From Ciona savignyi (taxonomy: Eukaryota; Chordata; Ascidiacea; Phlebobranchia; Cionidae): 64,000 nucleotides of DNA. Of the stretch, positions 28,501 to 38,460 are shown piece after piece (positions within the stretch are counted from its first letter, which is position 1; the number at the start of each line of letters is the position of its first letter). The notes below the pieces were generated by a model that saw only the letters and a program-made list of their open reading frames with translations, did no database searches and was not told the DNA's origin. Position numbers and translations under genes: made by a program. Location: contig CH003284.1 of assembly GCA_000149265.1 (NCBI GenBank), positions 351,039-415,038 on the forward strand, written 5' to 3'.

Positions 28501-31500
28501 TGACCGGGAATTGATTTTGGACGTTTTGCGGGAATATAATGTAAGAATGCCTTGTATCGAGTTCGTCGAGCGTGGGAACGAAGCCAGCTATATACTGTAC
28601 ACAAGAGACAGCGGGTAGGCTATATACATAGAGTTGGTTGTGAACATATGTATGGGTAAATAAACGACACTATACTTAAATCGGTTATTTATAATGTGCA
28701 GTATAAAGCTTATGTCATTGACCAATGACGTCATTGTTGAAACTTTTTTTATCTACATACACACACACACACACGCACACACGCACACACACGCACACAC
28801 ACACACACACACATACACAGATAGCATTTTCCGACATTTAGGAGGACCAGTGGTCCAATGTGTTAAACAAAAACTGTAGAAATGTCAACGTCGTATGTAG
28901 CGCACTACCAAACTATAGTCACGAGGTGATCTGACTTTTGAATTCTATCATATTCCAGCAAGTTACAATCTGCTTTAGGGCAATGAAAAAATAATGTGCT
29001 TCTTATTTTGAGACCCACGACTGACGTTTTAACTAAAAAGTCGGTTTATTAGTTACAACGATTGCACATTTTATTTTTATAACACCACTGTATATCAATG
29101 CTGCCCAGTTCTAACACCGAGACTGTGAATCTTAGGATAAAAACAGTTTATTTGTTCGCTCCAACATTACATTAAAGAAGTAATGGCAAAAATTATTTAT
29201 ATGAAAGATATGAAAACAGGATAAACCGGCACAACTACAGTCGTAAAAATGTGTAATGGATTGCAGTATATGTTGTGTATAATTAAGATGTTCCTTTAAT
29301 ATGGAAACCCATCATTTCACCAGGCCCAGGCAATGTATTTTAAATGCCTTGTTGCCCGAGGACACAACCGACTAGCTAGCGATAAGTTTCGTACCTGCAC
29401 CCCTTTAGCTGAAAGGAGACCGATTAAGCTAAACCATGAATAAATGCCTATTTTTAAGATGTTTCTCTGCCGTGGGAAAGTCAGGAAGTGAACAGGTTAT
29501 ATCAATCGGGATTGGCTGTGAAACGAAGGGGACAATTCAGCACGAAACAATGCATGCACTGGGCTTTTGGCACGAGCAATCCAGGTACAAATATGATAGG
29601 AGATTGAATATGATATTAACCTCACCATAGCTAAACAGATCAAATATGATATTCACGTTTATCCCCGAGAATAAAAAAGTACCTTGCCCAAGGCCACAGC
29701 TGACAGGCTACAGAACAGTTTCGATCCTGCAACCTTTCTGCGAATAAGCGACGCACCAATCCACCAAGCTAAATGCAATCGGACCAAACAATATAATGTT
29801 GGTTTTCACACAATGTTAACAACGTACATATAAGTATGCTCCGTTTGGTGAAAGTAGGGTTTAATTAAGGGTTAGTGCTTTTCCACCCAAAAAAAACTAA
29901 CATAGATTCTTGTTAATAATGTCTGAAATCTAAAATTGCAGGCATACTTTGCCTTAAAATGTTAGTCCAACCGGTTAGTCTGGCGGTTTAGTGCGAAGCC
30001 TTTTAACCGAACGGTTGTAGGTTCTGAACTGGTCGCTAGCTAGTCGGTTGTGTCCTTGGGCAAGGCACTTAACGGAAATTGTCTTCACCCAGCAAATAAT
30101 TGGGTTCCACCAAATTAAATGAACGTGTGAATAATACACAACACAACGCAATAGCTCCGGTAACCCGACGGTGGACGCGAGGTGATCTGACGATTGCCCG
30201 TGTGTTAACCCCCTTGGTTTTTCCATTCACGGAGATAAACATGAATATTACTTTTTAATTAACTCGTAGAAATTGTGTAAACCTTATGCCGGCTAATCAT
30301 TAATTGTTACTTTGTGTTCTGCTAAAACTAATCACCATATTTAACGAAAGGTGACGACCGAGATGAGTACGTAGACATAATGTGGGAGAATATCAGTGAA
30401 GGGAAAGAACACAACTTTAACAAGTACGACGAATCGCAGGTACAAAGGCTTTTCCCTTAGGATAGGATATTCATGTTTATCCCCGTGAATGGGAAAACCA
30501 AGGGGGTTATCACACGGGCAATTGTCAGATCACCTCGCGTCCACAGGTCGGTTTACCAGAGTTATTGTTGTGGGTTGTGTATGATTCACGCGTTCCTTCA
30601 ATTTGGTAGAACCATTACTCCGCTGGGTTCAGGCAATGTCCGTTAAGTGCCTTGCCCAAGGACACAACAGACTAGCTAGCGATTAGTTTCAAATCTGTTG
30701 TTACAAGGCCATACGTAAATTTACCGTCTTTCACTTCGCAGATCACCGCTTTAGGTGAAACTTACGATTATTCATCTATCATGCATTACGGACCAACCGC
30801 GTTTAGTTCGAACGGCGAGCCTACCATTGTTGCGAAATTCCCCGGAGGCGAGAATATGGGACAACGCGGCGGATTCTCCGACACTGACCTGCGGAAGTTA
30901 CGGAAGCTTTACGGATGCGGTGGGTTGATGTGTTATGGCTTTTTATTTAGTATTTAAGTATTTTTCATAAAGAAAAACGAGAAAGAAACTGTTTTATTCA
31001 ATGTTAACGTGGACATATAGATACAGCCAATGTAAATAGTACTTACCGCACACTTTTCTTCGAGGCTTAGTGTAATAGTGTAATTTTTGTTTTATAAAGA
31101 GTTAATTATTTTTTAATTTATTTGGGTTTAGCGGCCACGTCTAATTTTACCGAATTTTAATAATTTATTTCTTGTTTTTAGACGTGTTCTAACGACTGTC
31201 GTTTTTCCCGTTTTCCAACCCTTTTTTTTAATAGTCCTGATTTATGTTTTTATCGTGGAAACAAAAAAATAAACTAAACTAAACTAATTTTCATATTAAC
31301 ACAATGTATTGACTTTATTTTATGTTCGGACTTATTTCAATTCCAAATACTCAGAAAATAATTTCATTGGCTTTATGGCCAAGTTAACTTTTTTCAATTC
31401 CTTATGCCTTTTGTACCCAAATTAAAATTAATTCTGTAATTTTACAGCCGTGTTTTAAAAAATAAGCACTGTGACTAGATTGCGTTCATGGGTATTTAAC

Positions 31501-34500
31501 TTAACTGTATTGAACCACCCAACCCCTTTCTCCAGTTCGAGCTATGGGCCAGCAGTTTTTAATCTCTTAAGCAATGTATTTTAACCTAAAAAATCTTATT
31601 TGCATGGGTGCGTTTGTATGCGTCGCCTTTCAATTAAAGGGTTGCAGGTGCGAAACTAGTCGCTATCTAGTCGACTGTGTCATTGGACAAGGCACTTAAC
31701 CAACATTGCCCGAACCCAGCGGGTTACTGGGTTCTATTAAATTAAAGGAACATGTGAATCATACACAACACACTGCAATAGCTCCTGTAACCCGACGATG
31801 GGCGCGAGGTGATCTGATTATTGCCTGTGTGTTAACCCCCTTGGTTTTCCCACCCACAGGGATAAAAATGAATATACCGAGTACGTTAGTCTTTTGTTTG
31901 TAATTATTGTAAACAATGGATGAATGATGATCCAACCACGAGGGCAACACTAAAAGGAGGGAAAGGAGGAAAGGAGGGAAACTAAACTGCTCACTAAAAT
32001 GACGAAAACTAATTTAAACCCTCCCCTGAACACTAATCTCGACCCCAGAACTAACCCTAACTTCAACCCCATGTTTAAAACTAACTCTTATGTCATAATC
32101 TTCATTTTAATGAACGGTTTCCCTCATTCCCTTCTTCCCGCTTCCCCTCCTACTAGTTTTCTCAAACCACGACGCATTTGTTTGTAACTGTGGGACCTAG
32201 TTTTGGTCGCTATCCGTTCTTTAGAGACCTCGGCTGTAAAACAAACTTTCCCAACTAAAAAAAATATATTTATTTTTAGAACTAACTATAAATGGCTGGA
32301 CCGATTGGACAAAGTGGAGTGCGTGTGATATCGATTGTTTACGTCATAGAAGAAGGTATTGTGAGGGAGACAGTTGCACGATCGAGGTTGAAACCGAATA
32401 TTCCGAGTGTGACAAGTTATGCTATGGTTAGTGCAATATGACTGGTTAGTCTGGTGGTGTAGTGCGTTGCTTTTCAATCGAAGGGTTGCAGGTTCGAAAC
32501 TGGTCACTAGCTAGTTGTGTTCTTGACCAAGGCACTTTACGGACATTGCCTGAATCCAGCGGATTAATGGTTTCTACCAAATTGAAGAAACATGTGAATC
32601 ATACACAACAAACTGCAATAGCTCCGGTAAACCAGCGGTGGGCGCGAGGTGATCTGACGATTGCAGTGTATTAACACCCCTTGGTTTTCCCATTCACGGG
32701 GATAAACATGAATATCCAATCTTAAACCTTTTAGTCGGACTCGACGGCGATTGCAACGCACGAGTTCTCGCCGGCGGTTATGGAATTTTGACGTCACCGC
32801 TGTACCCTTACAACTACAAGGCTGACGTAGAATGCTTGCAAACTGTTATAGCGCCACCAGGCGAGAAGGTCGTCGTATCGTTTGAAACCATCGACGTAGA
32901 GGATTATCAAGGCATCTGTTATTACGATTGGATCAAAGTTGGTCTTTTGTTTATCAATATAACTGGGGTTCCCGTAATTAAAAAAGCAAAATGTCGGAAA
33001 GTGCATGACTATTTTCTTGGGACCATATATTATATAGGGCAACGCTAAAGGAAGGAAAAGCGGAAAGGAGGGAAGTAAGGAAACTGCTAACCAAAACTAT
33101 CGAAACTAATTTTAACCCTGCCGTAAATACTTATCTCAACCCTAGAACTAACCCTAACTCTAACCCCATGTTTAACACTAAGTTTACTTCCTTAATGTTA
33201 TGTCAGTGTGCAATTTCCCGCCTTCCCTCCTTTTAGTTTTTCCCGCATATATATGCGCTACCGAAATGCTAATATATGCGCGCGGTACGAAATAACAATG
33301 TTCTGCATTAGCAGTGTGCACAGTACGATTGCCGATGACGTAAAATTCCGGATTTCGGACATTTGAGCATTTTTCTAAATTCTTCTTCGGCCGCAAAATT
33401 TAACCCTAAATTCCGGAACTTTATAGGCGTTATACGGCAACCCTATCATAGGCGGTATATTTAAGATTTAGATTTGCTATTCTGTTTTGGTGGTTTGTTT
33501 TGTTGACTACTCCAAAACATTAACTTTCCCTACAGCCTTGACGGTTCAACTGCTATAAAACACGGCTGAGAATGTAACACTAAAGCGTTATTACACCGGC
33601 CGAAATGCTTAACCGCAGTAAATATTGGTAAAGTCTTTTAATTTTTTGGAGGTACAGTTAAATTCCGTTACTGTGCCTCCTCGCTACTATGCAACTGTCG
33701 CTGCTATACCATTTGTGACCGTCCACACTGTATGCAACGTTGTTTTACAAACTCTCGTTGCTATGCTACTCTTGTTACTAAAGTAGGCGCCACGTATTAT
33801 GACCACGGATAATATGACCAATATGTTCTTCATCTCTGTTATTACAGTACAGTATTTTTTCCCGCCACACATTAACTTAGCCCTTTCAACAGGCGTGTTT
33901 TCTGTACGCATACATGCAGCCTGTGCGCTCTGCACCGGGTCTTAATGACAAAACAGTCACATCACTATGACTTAGATTTACTAATACAGTCGTACTATAC
34001 AGTACTTAGTTTTACCATCACTTGTGCTGTTACAGTACTGTACTTTGTTTACTTCCAACGTCACATTATTACTTACTGTTAAACGATAAATTTGACGGTA
34101 TTGTACTTCATGTGGCTTACGGCGTCGATTTAAGGGCGGTTATGGCAACTTCGGTTTTTATGACCATTCGGATATTAAGACCAAAATGGTCTGGTCCCAA
34201 TGTGGTTAAATTAAGCGGCGCCTAGTCCGACCGCTTAGTCTGGCGCTTGAGTGCAAAGCCTTTCGACAGAAAGGTTGCAGGTGCGAAACTGGTCGCTAGC
34301 TAGTCGGTTGTGTCCTTGGGCAAGGCACTTAACGCACATTGTCTGAACCAAGCGGATTAATGTGTTCTATCATATTAAAGGAACGTGTCTATCATACTCA
34401 ACACAATGAAATATCTCCGGTCACCCAACTGTGGGCGCGAGGTGATCTGACGATTACCCATGTGGTTTCCCATTCGCGGGGATAAACATGAATATCCTAT

Positions 34501-37500
34501 CCTATATCCTACTGTATACCACTTCAACTTGGTATCGAAGGGTGGTATAGTAACGACATTCGACTATACGATGTTTTGTTTTAATTAAAGCTTCGTACAA
34601 CAGACAGTTCAACACGATGTGAAGTACACCACGACGCACAATGACCATTATGTCGTCACAGGTGTACGATGGAAAGGACGATACGTCACCCTTGCTCGGC
34701 ACTTTCTGTGGAAATGCTATTCCAGATAATGTTGTTTCAAGTGGTCGTTCGATGACGGTTCTGTTTTTCTCTGATTATTCCGTCACAAAGCGAGGCTTTA
34801 TGGCTAATTATGCAACGTGTAAGTGGTTTTATTCTTTAACTAAAAATACAGAATATAAAAGCAAAAATCACCCTAACAGTATTTTTTGGTCAAGGTGTAT
34901 ATTTCTCCCCCAAAAGGGCTGGAAATTCGATGTCTTTCAGATTGCAGATTCGAAACTCGCTAGTAGACTTCGTTATTGGTCAAGGAACTTTACAGACATT
35001 GCCTAAACCCAGTAAATTAATGGGAACTACCAAAAAAACGTCTGAATCCTATACAATACACTGAGATCGGTCTAGTAACCCGACGGCGGACGAGAGGTGA
35101 TCGGACGATTGCCCGTGTGTTAACGACCCCCATTCACGGGGATAAACATAAATATCCGATCCCATCGTATTTTAACTGGAATGTATTTTGTCAACCAGCT
35201 ATTAGGATTTTCTTTTATTTCTACTCCCATCAGCGTCGCCGATGTCGCCAGTTCACACGTGTCACTTTGAGGGCTCTTTCTCCAGTTGCCAATGGCAACA
35301 TGACGCCACATCCGATTTCCAATGGACTCGAAACAAAGGGAAGACGGTTAGCAGCAGCACAGGACCGTCGTACGACCATACCACAAGACAAGACGAAGGT
35401 AAAGGATAGGGGGATAGGATATTCATGTTTATCTCCGTGAATGGGAAAACCAAGGGGGTTAACACACGGGAATCGTCAGATCACCTCGCGCCCATTGTCG
35501 GGTTACCGGAGCTAGTGTGTTGTATATGATAGACACGTTCCTTCAATTTAGTGGAACCCATTAATCCGCTGAGTTCAGGCAATTTTCGTAAAGTGCCTTG
35601 CCCAAGGACACAACAGACTAGTGACCAACTATTAAGGTATACTGTCGTTTGTTACGAGAATAGGTTTCGAACTTATGATCTTTCGTTCACTGAATCCGCT
35701 TTAAATATTTTTAATACTCCAAACGGTGGTATGACCGAATGATAAACGCCTCCGATTCATATGCATAAAAAGAGGTCTAAGTGATGAGCCCATCTTGGGT
35801 TCGAAACTTAACCCGGTAAAAAGTTCGGGGCCAATGGCTTGGTGTGACCAAATCGCATACATCATGCAAGCCATTTGATAACGTTGTTATACACGAAACT
35901 GAATACAAAATTATCCTGGTAGAAAGTCGGTGACATAGATAAGTATTTTTTATGAATCAAGAATCAATCATGAATCAAGCGGTTGCAATTTCGTATCCAA
36001 ACACCTTGTGAACAACACAAGCGTTTAACTAACATTTAAAGCCTTATTTCTACTTATTTCTACAGCCTAATTTCTATCATTTAAAGCCTTATTTTTAAAG
36101 TTATATTCCCACCAGGTTTTTATATTTTCATTGAAACTTCGTCCCCACAAACCAACGGCATGAAAGCGCGAATACTGACCCCGCTTCTAGCGCCACCTTC
36201 AGACGGCCATTGTTTAGAATTCTCGTATAATATGTTCGGGGACAATGTCGACACGTTAAGCGTTTACCAGGTCTGTTTGTTAATATTTGGTTAAAATTAA
36301 GTATAAGTAGTTAATATTGATAATTAGTAGTTACTATTGTTTATTAGTAGCTAATATTGATTATTAGTAGTTAATTATGATTATTAGTAGCTACTATTGT
36401 TCATTGTTAGGCTGGTTAATATTGATCATTACTAGTTAATATTGATTATTAGTTACCTTCCATGCGAATTAAAACATTGCATAAAAATAAAGATAACATT
36501 TTGTCCCTTCCTTATTGCCTGGTCTCGACGTCCCACCTTCATGGTTGGCCATCGATGTTATAATTTAGTAAAATCAGCGCGCTGCTAATTTCAGTGGGGT
36601 ACCTCTAAATACTGCAGGACCGCTTGGAGCGCTTGGAGCGATTGGATCACTTAAATTGCTATTGAAAGTAATTCTAACCCTGTCCCAAACACTGATCTCA
36701 ACCCCAGAACTAACTTTAACCCCAACCCTAACATTAATATCATTGCTTTTGTGATTACGAAGTATAGTAAGCGATCCAAGCGCTCCATGCGATCCAAGCG
36801 GTCCAAGCGGTCTTGTAGTATTTAAAGGTACCGCGCTGATTCTACTGATTTATGACATCGATGGCCAACCATACACATTGCTTAAAGCCTGCTGGCGCCC
36901 AACCCTGGTCAATTGCGCATGAAAAGGCATCTTTGCTATTTGAAAAGTGTAGGACTGCATTCTAGATAACGGTTTAATCGCAACCCACACTAAAATCAAC
37001 GTAGTGGAAAAGGGGAAGAAGGGAAACTGCTTAATAAAACTATAAAAGCTTTTTTTCTGGCCTAAACACTAATCTTAATACCAGAATTATTACTAACTTT
37101 AACTCAAACCCTAACACTTACCTTAATTTTAATTAGCAATTTCCCTTCTTGCCTATTTCCTTTATCTTAGTTTTCCCCTCTAATCACAGGTGGAAAATGA
37201 CCTTCGTTCCAACGAACCGATATTTAGTGTCACTGGTAACCACGGCAACGACGACTGGTTGACGTCACAGATAAGCATTTTCGGGGATCAATCATACCAG
37301 GCAAGATTTATTCAGCTAACGAAAATTAGATATTAATATTTCAAACAATCTCTTTACAAAAACTCTAACCTCCCAACAGTTAGCGTTCGAAGGTAGGCGC
37401 GGGAATGGTTACCGTGGAGACATAGCCATTGATGACGTCATAATCCATCCATGGAAATGCGGAGGAGGAGGAGTGAGTGGGTTTTGGGGAGGGAGGAAGG

Positions 37501-37505
37501 AGTGA
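25562..37505 (+). CDS. Secreted astacin-family zinc metalloprotease with TSP1, CUB and MAM domains
   Basis: Extracellular zinc endopeptidase (M12A). Exons: 25562-25633, 25769-25799, 27328-27439, 28453-28614, 29459-29584, about 30351-30439, 30742-30919, 32280-32426, 32735-32937, 34662-34818, 35234-35398, 36116-36270, 37190-37300, 37380-37505; about 610 residues. Exon 1 is a signal peptide ([17 protein letters not shown]). The propeptide has the inhibitory FEGD motif. The catalytic domain has [15 protein letters not shown] and Met-turn [10 protein letters not shown]1, CUB and MAM follow. Intron 13 begins with GC (taccag|gcaaga). The exon 5/6 join is one base out of frame, although all other joins agree. 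The last exon can read to TGA at 37503-37505, but a perfect donor (gtgagt, 37473) would allow further splicing. The substrate is unknown. Confidence 0.93.
25935..26045 (+). mobile_element. SINE-B copy, astacin intron 2
   Basis: cacggtcatatggccgagtg, taacgcgaccgatatacata, then ggttcggtaaaaaaata. Confidence 0.7.
26148..26465. repeat. 40-bp minisatellite in astacin intron 2
   Basis: Eight copies of a unit containing gggtaataacacaaatt and gaaatggttaaa. Two unit types occur (aaacttaaattg and gaacttagattg) in the order A A B A B A A B. Confidence 0.92.
26967..27325 (+). mobile_element. Three SINE-B units in tandem, astacin intron 2
   Basis: Units at about 26967-27080, 27096-27210 and 27216-27325, each with a tRNA-like head and a ggttcgaaac-type B box and joined by aaatcacaggagtacgg. 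The last ends at the exon 3 acceptor (27327), so it contributes the sequence just before the splice site. Confidence 0.75.
27328..30919 (+). CDS. Astacin propeptide and catalytic domain (exons 3-7)
   Basis: Exon 3 gives the propeptide with [16 protein letters not shown]; in astacins the aspartate of F-x-G-D caps the zinc in the zymogen. Exon 4 starts the mature domain ([16 protein letters not shown]). Exon 5 gives [20 protein letters not shown] with the three zinc histidines and the catalytic glutamate. Exon 6 gives [20 protein letters not shown], and exon 7 gives SSIMHYGP and the final [11 protein letters not shown]. Every catalytic residue expected of the family is present. The only defect is the phase conflict between exon 5 (leaves in phase 2) and exon 6 (needs phase 1 after its only AG). 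Confidence 0.92.
27537..27650 (+). mobile_element. SINE-B copy, astacin intron 3
   Basis: gtacgatcgtgtggccgaat, acgagcccatcatgagttcg, then cacggtaaaaaaag. About 100 bp after exon 3. Confidence 0.75.
27978..28160 (+). mobile_element. hAT-like repeat fragment, astacin intron 3
   Basis: Starts cagctgttctcaaactgggg, the typical terminus of hAT-derived repeats, followed by tandem-like gggaccgaaaagc phrases. No matching right end was found, so it is truncated. Confidence 0.45.
28753..28814. repeat. (CA)n microsatellite
   Basis: About 60 bp of acacac with cgcac interruptions, 140 bp downstream of astacin exon 4. Confidence 0.95.
29265..29437 (-). mobile_element. SINE-A 5' half, astacin intron 4
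   Basis: ggattgcagtatatgttgtg to ccctttagctgaaaggagac; ends about 22 bp before the exon 5 acceptor. Confidence 0.7.
29643..29786 (-). mobile_element. SINE-A, internally deleted, astacin intron 5
   Basis: The 3' end (gatattcacgtttatccccg) is joined to the 5' half (aaaaaagtaccttgcccaag) with the middle lost. Confidence 0.7.
29965..30252 (+). mobile_element. SINE-A full copy, astacin intron 5
   Basis: gtccaaccggttagtctggc to ggagataaacatgaatatta; well preserved. It lies about 100 bp upstream of the problematic exon 6 acceptor. Confidence 0.82.
30458..30696 (-). mobile_element. SINE-A copy filling astacin intron 6
   Basis: ttaggataggatattcatgt to gcgattagtttcaaatctg. It occupies about 240 of the 302 bp of the intron. 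Confidence 0.8.
31130..31285 (+). repeat. Family-C interspersed repeat, astacin intron 7
   Basis: Contains agcggccacgtctaatttta, cgtgttctaacgactgtcgt and a terminal aacaaaaaaataaactaaac. Shared with 41060, 41718, 48015, 58585 and 61255. No tRNA-like head; the A-rich end suggests a retroposed 3' fragment of unknown parentage. Confidence 0.6.
31615..31880 (+). mobile_element. SINE-A copy, astacin intron 7
   Basis: tatgcgtcgcctttcaatta to aggataaaaatgaatatacc. Confidence 0.8.
31938..32165. mobile_element. MITE-1 copy, astacin intron 7
   Basis: Inverted ends gggcaacactaaaaggaggg and ...ttccctcattcccttctt..ctagttttc. The middle contains cactaatctcgaccccagaa and accccatgtttaaaacta. About 230 bp, non-coding. 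Confidence 0.72.
32280..32426 (+). CDS. Thrombospondin type 1 repeat, a single phase 1-1 exon
   Basis: One 147-nt exon encodes [27 protein letters not shown] and ECDKLCYG: a W-x2-W-x2-W ladder, an arginine stack and six cysteines, as in TSP1 repeats. The exon is symmetric (phase 1 at both ends), the class suited to exon shuffling. It lies directly after the catalytic domain. Confidence 0.88.
32440..32724 (+). mobile_element. SINE-A copy that makes up astacin intron 8
   Basis: gactggttagtctggtggtg to aacatgaatatccaatctta. The intron (32427-32734) is 308 bp, of which about 285 bp are SINE; the element ends about 10 bp before the CUB exon. Confidence 0.82.
32735..34818 (+). CDS. CUB domain, two exons (32735-32937, 34662-34818)
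   Basis: Reads [59 protein letters not shown], then [18 protein letters not shown] and [20 protein letters not shown]. Four cysteines, the G-x-L-x-S-P-x-Y-P start and the acidic residues typical of Ca2+-binding CUB domains are present. The pair begins and ends in phase 1, so the whole domain is a symmetric module. CUB domains usually mediate protein contacts in secreted proteases. Confidence 0.9.
33038..33245. mobile_element. MITE-1 copy, astacin intron 9
   Basis: Starts agggcaacgctaaaggaagg and ends ccttccctccttttagtttt. The middle contains cttatctcaaccctagaact. About 210 bp. Confidence 0.72.
33783..34228. mobile_element. MITE-like element, astacin intron 9
   Basis: Imperfect inverted ends: taggcgccacgtattatgac and, reverse-complemented right end, taggcgccgcttaatttaac, with further complementary blocks (ttatgacca, ataatatgacc). 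No coding capacity seen. Confidence 0.55.
34226..34510 (+). mobile_element. SINE-A copy, astacin intron 9
   Basis: gtccgaccgcttagtctggc to catgaatatcctatcctata. Confidence 0.8.
34937..35164 (+). mobile_element. SINE-A copy, degraded, astacin intron 10
   Basis: gattgcagattcgaaactcg to ggataaacataaatatccga; ends about 70 bp before the MAM exon. Confidence 0.68.
35234..37505 (+). CDS. MAM domain and C-terminus (exons 11-14)
   Basis: Reads [75 protein letters not shown], and finally [20 protein letters not shown]. This is the MAM fold with its conserved cysteines. The domain opens at a phase 1 intron. After the last conserved cysteine come a glycine run and a short tail to TGA at 37503. No transmembrane segment or EGF module follows, so the protein is probably secreted, unlike meprins. 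Confidence 0.88.
35405..35630 (-). mobile_element. SINE-A copy beside astacin exon 11
   Basis: gggggataggatattcatgt to gacacaacagactagtgacc. It starts about 7 bp after the exon 11 donor. Confidence 0.75.
35722..35825 (+). mobile_element. SINE-B copy, astacin intron 11
   Basis: cggtggtatgaccgaatgat, gatgagcccatcttgggttc and acccggtaaaaag. Confidence 0.68.
36290..36455. repeat. About 21-bp tandem repeat in astacin intron 12
   Basis: Seven to eight imperfect copies of ttagtagttaatattgatta starting about 20 bp after the exon 12 donor. Confidence 0.75.
36541..36880. mobile_element. Outer foldback element enclosing a MITE-2
   Basis: Sequence flanking the MITE-2 forms a further inverted repeat of about 45 bp: left atggttggccatcgatgtta with aaatcagcgcg; right, reverse-complemented, atggttggccatcgatgtca with gaatcagcgcg. 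So one foldback element inserted into another, or one composite element. Confidence 0.65.
36598..36832. mobile_element. MITE-2 copy, intact ends, astacin intron 12
   Basis: Inverted ends ggtacctctaaatactgcag and, reverse-complemented right end, ggtacctttaaatactacaa, followed on both sides by gaccgcttgga and repeats of gcgatccaagcg. The interior module contains cactgatctcaaccccagaa. It is itself nested in a second inverted repeat. Confidence 0.8.
36985..37182. mobile_element. MITE-1 copy, astacin intron 12
   Basis: Starts cacactaaaatcaacgtag with ggggaagaagggaaactgc; the middle is diverged (cactaatcttaataccagaa); it ends ctttatcttagttttcccc just 7 bp before the exon 13 acceptor. Confidence 0.65.
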
Positions 37506-37619
37506 AGGGCGGAGGAGTACAACCTCAAACAAGAGCAATTTTAATCGACTGCGATTTGTTAATACAATTGTTTGTATATAAACTTGTAGGCTCGTGTCTT
37601 TCCAATTTGTTCGGCACGT

Positions 37620-37625
37620 AATAAA
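37620..37625 (+). terminator. Candidate polyadenylation signal of the astacin gene
   Basis: AATAAA lies 115 nt after the TGA of the last exon. Its position supports the view that exon 14 is terminal and that the gtgagt at 37473 is not normally used as a donor. Confidence 0.5.
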
Positions 37626-37994
37626 TGCAAAAAATTACCATGTTGAACCATTGTCCGCATCTAGTTTATAATATATTTAAAAAGATTTACTACACTGCGT
37701 AGAAACCGCAATCAGGAGATTTTCCCATTCTATTTGGACTTTTGGCGACTGTTGTTTGACCACACTGTAATAGCTTCGGTTATTTGAAATGCGAAACAGA
37801 ATCTGTTGCGCACATTTTCCTTATTTGACTATTAAAATCAATTTTTTTGCTCATTTTTGATTTAAGAAACACTTTTCACTCAAACGGTTGAATGTACTTA
37901 ACATACCCACGACTATTCACTTAACATACCGTGTTACCATAGTAAAAAGTAAATACCTCGAAAAGCTAAATACCCCGCGCACAACTTCGCGATA

Positions 37995-38095
37995 CCGGGG
38001 AGCTATTGCAGTGTGTTGTTTATTATTCACACGTTGAACTCACTGATCCGCTGGCTCAGGCAATGTCGCACTTAACCACCAGAATCTGTCGGACA
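37995..38095 (-). mobile_element. SINE-A fragment
   Basis: ggggagctattgcagtgtgt to caccagaatctgtcggac, in inverted orientation to the next copy. Confidence 0.65.
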
Positions 38096-38151
38096 GAGCC
38101 AGCTCTTGCAGTTTGTTGTGTATAACTGAGACCTTTAACCTACTATGTTTG

Positions 38152-38460
38152 TCCGGCCCATTGGTCTGACGGTTAAGTGCGTCGCCTTTCAATCGAAAGG
38201 TTGAAAAGCGACGACCAGTGCGAAACTGGTCGTTAGCTAGTTGGTTGTGTCCTTGGGCAAGGCACTTAACGGACATTGCCTGAACCCAGCGGATTAATGG
38301 GTTCTACCAAATTAAAGGAACGTGTCTATCATATACAACACACTGCAATAGCTCCGGTAACCCGACGATGGGCGCGAGGTGATCTGACGATTGCCCGTGT
38401 GTTAACCCCCTTGGTTTTCCCATTCACGGGGATAGAGATAAATATCCTATCCTATCCTAT
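38152..38460 (+). mobile_element. SINE-A copy between astacin and carbonic anhydrase genes
   Basis: Full length with a tail of three tatcc units; one of the best preserved in the window. Confidence 0.85.
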
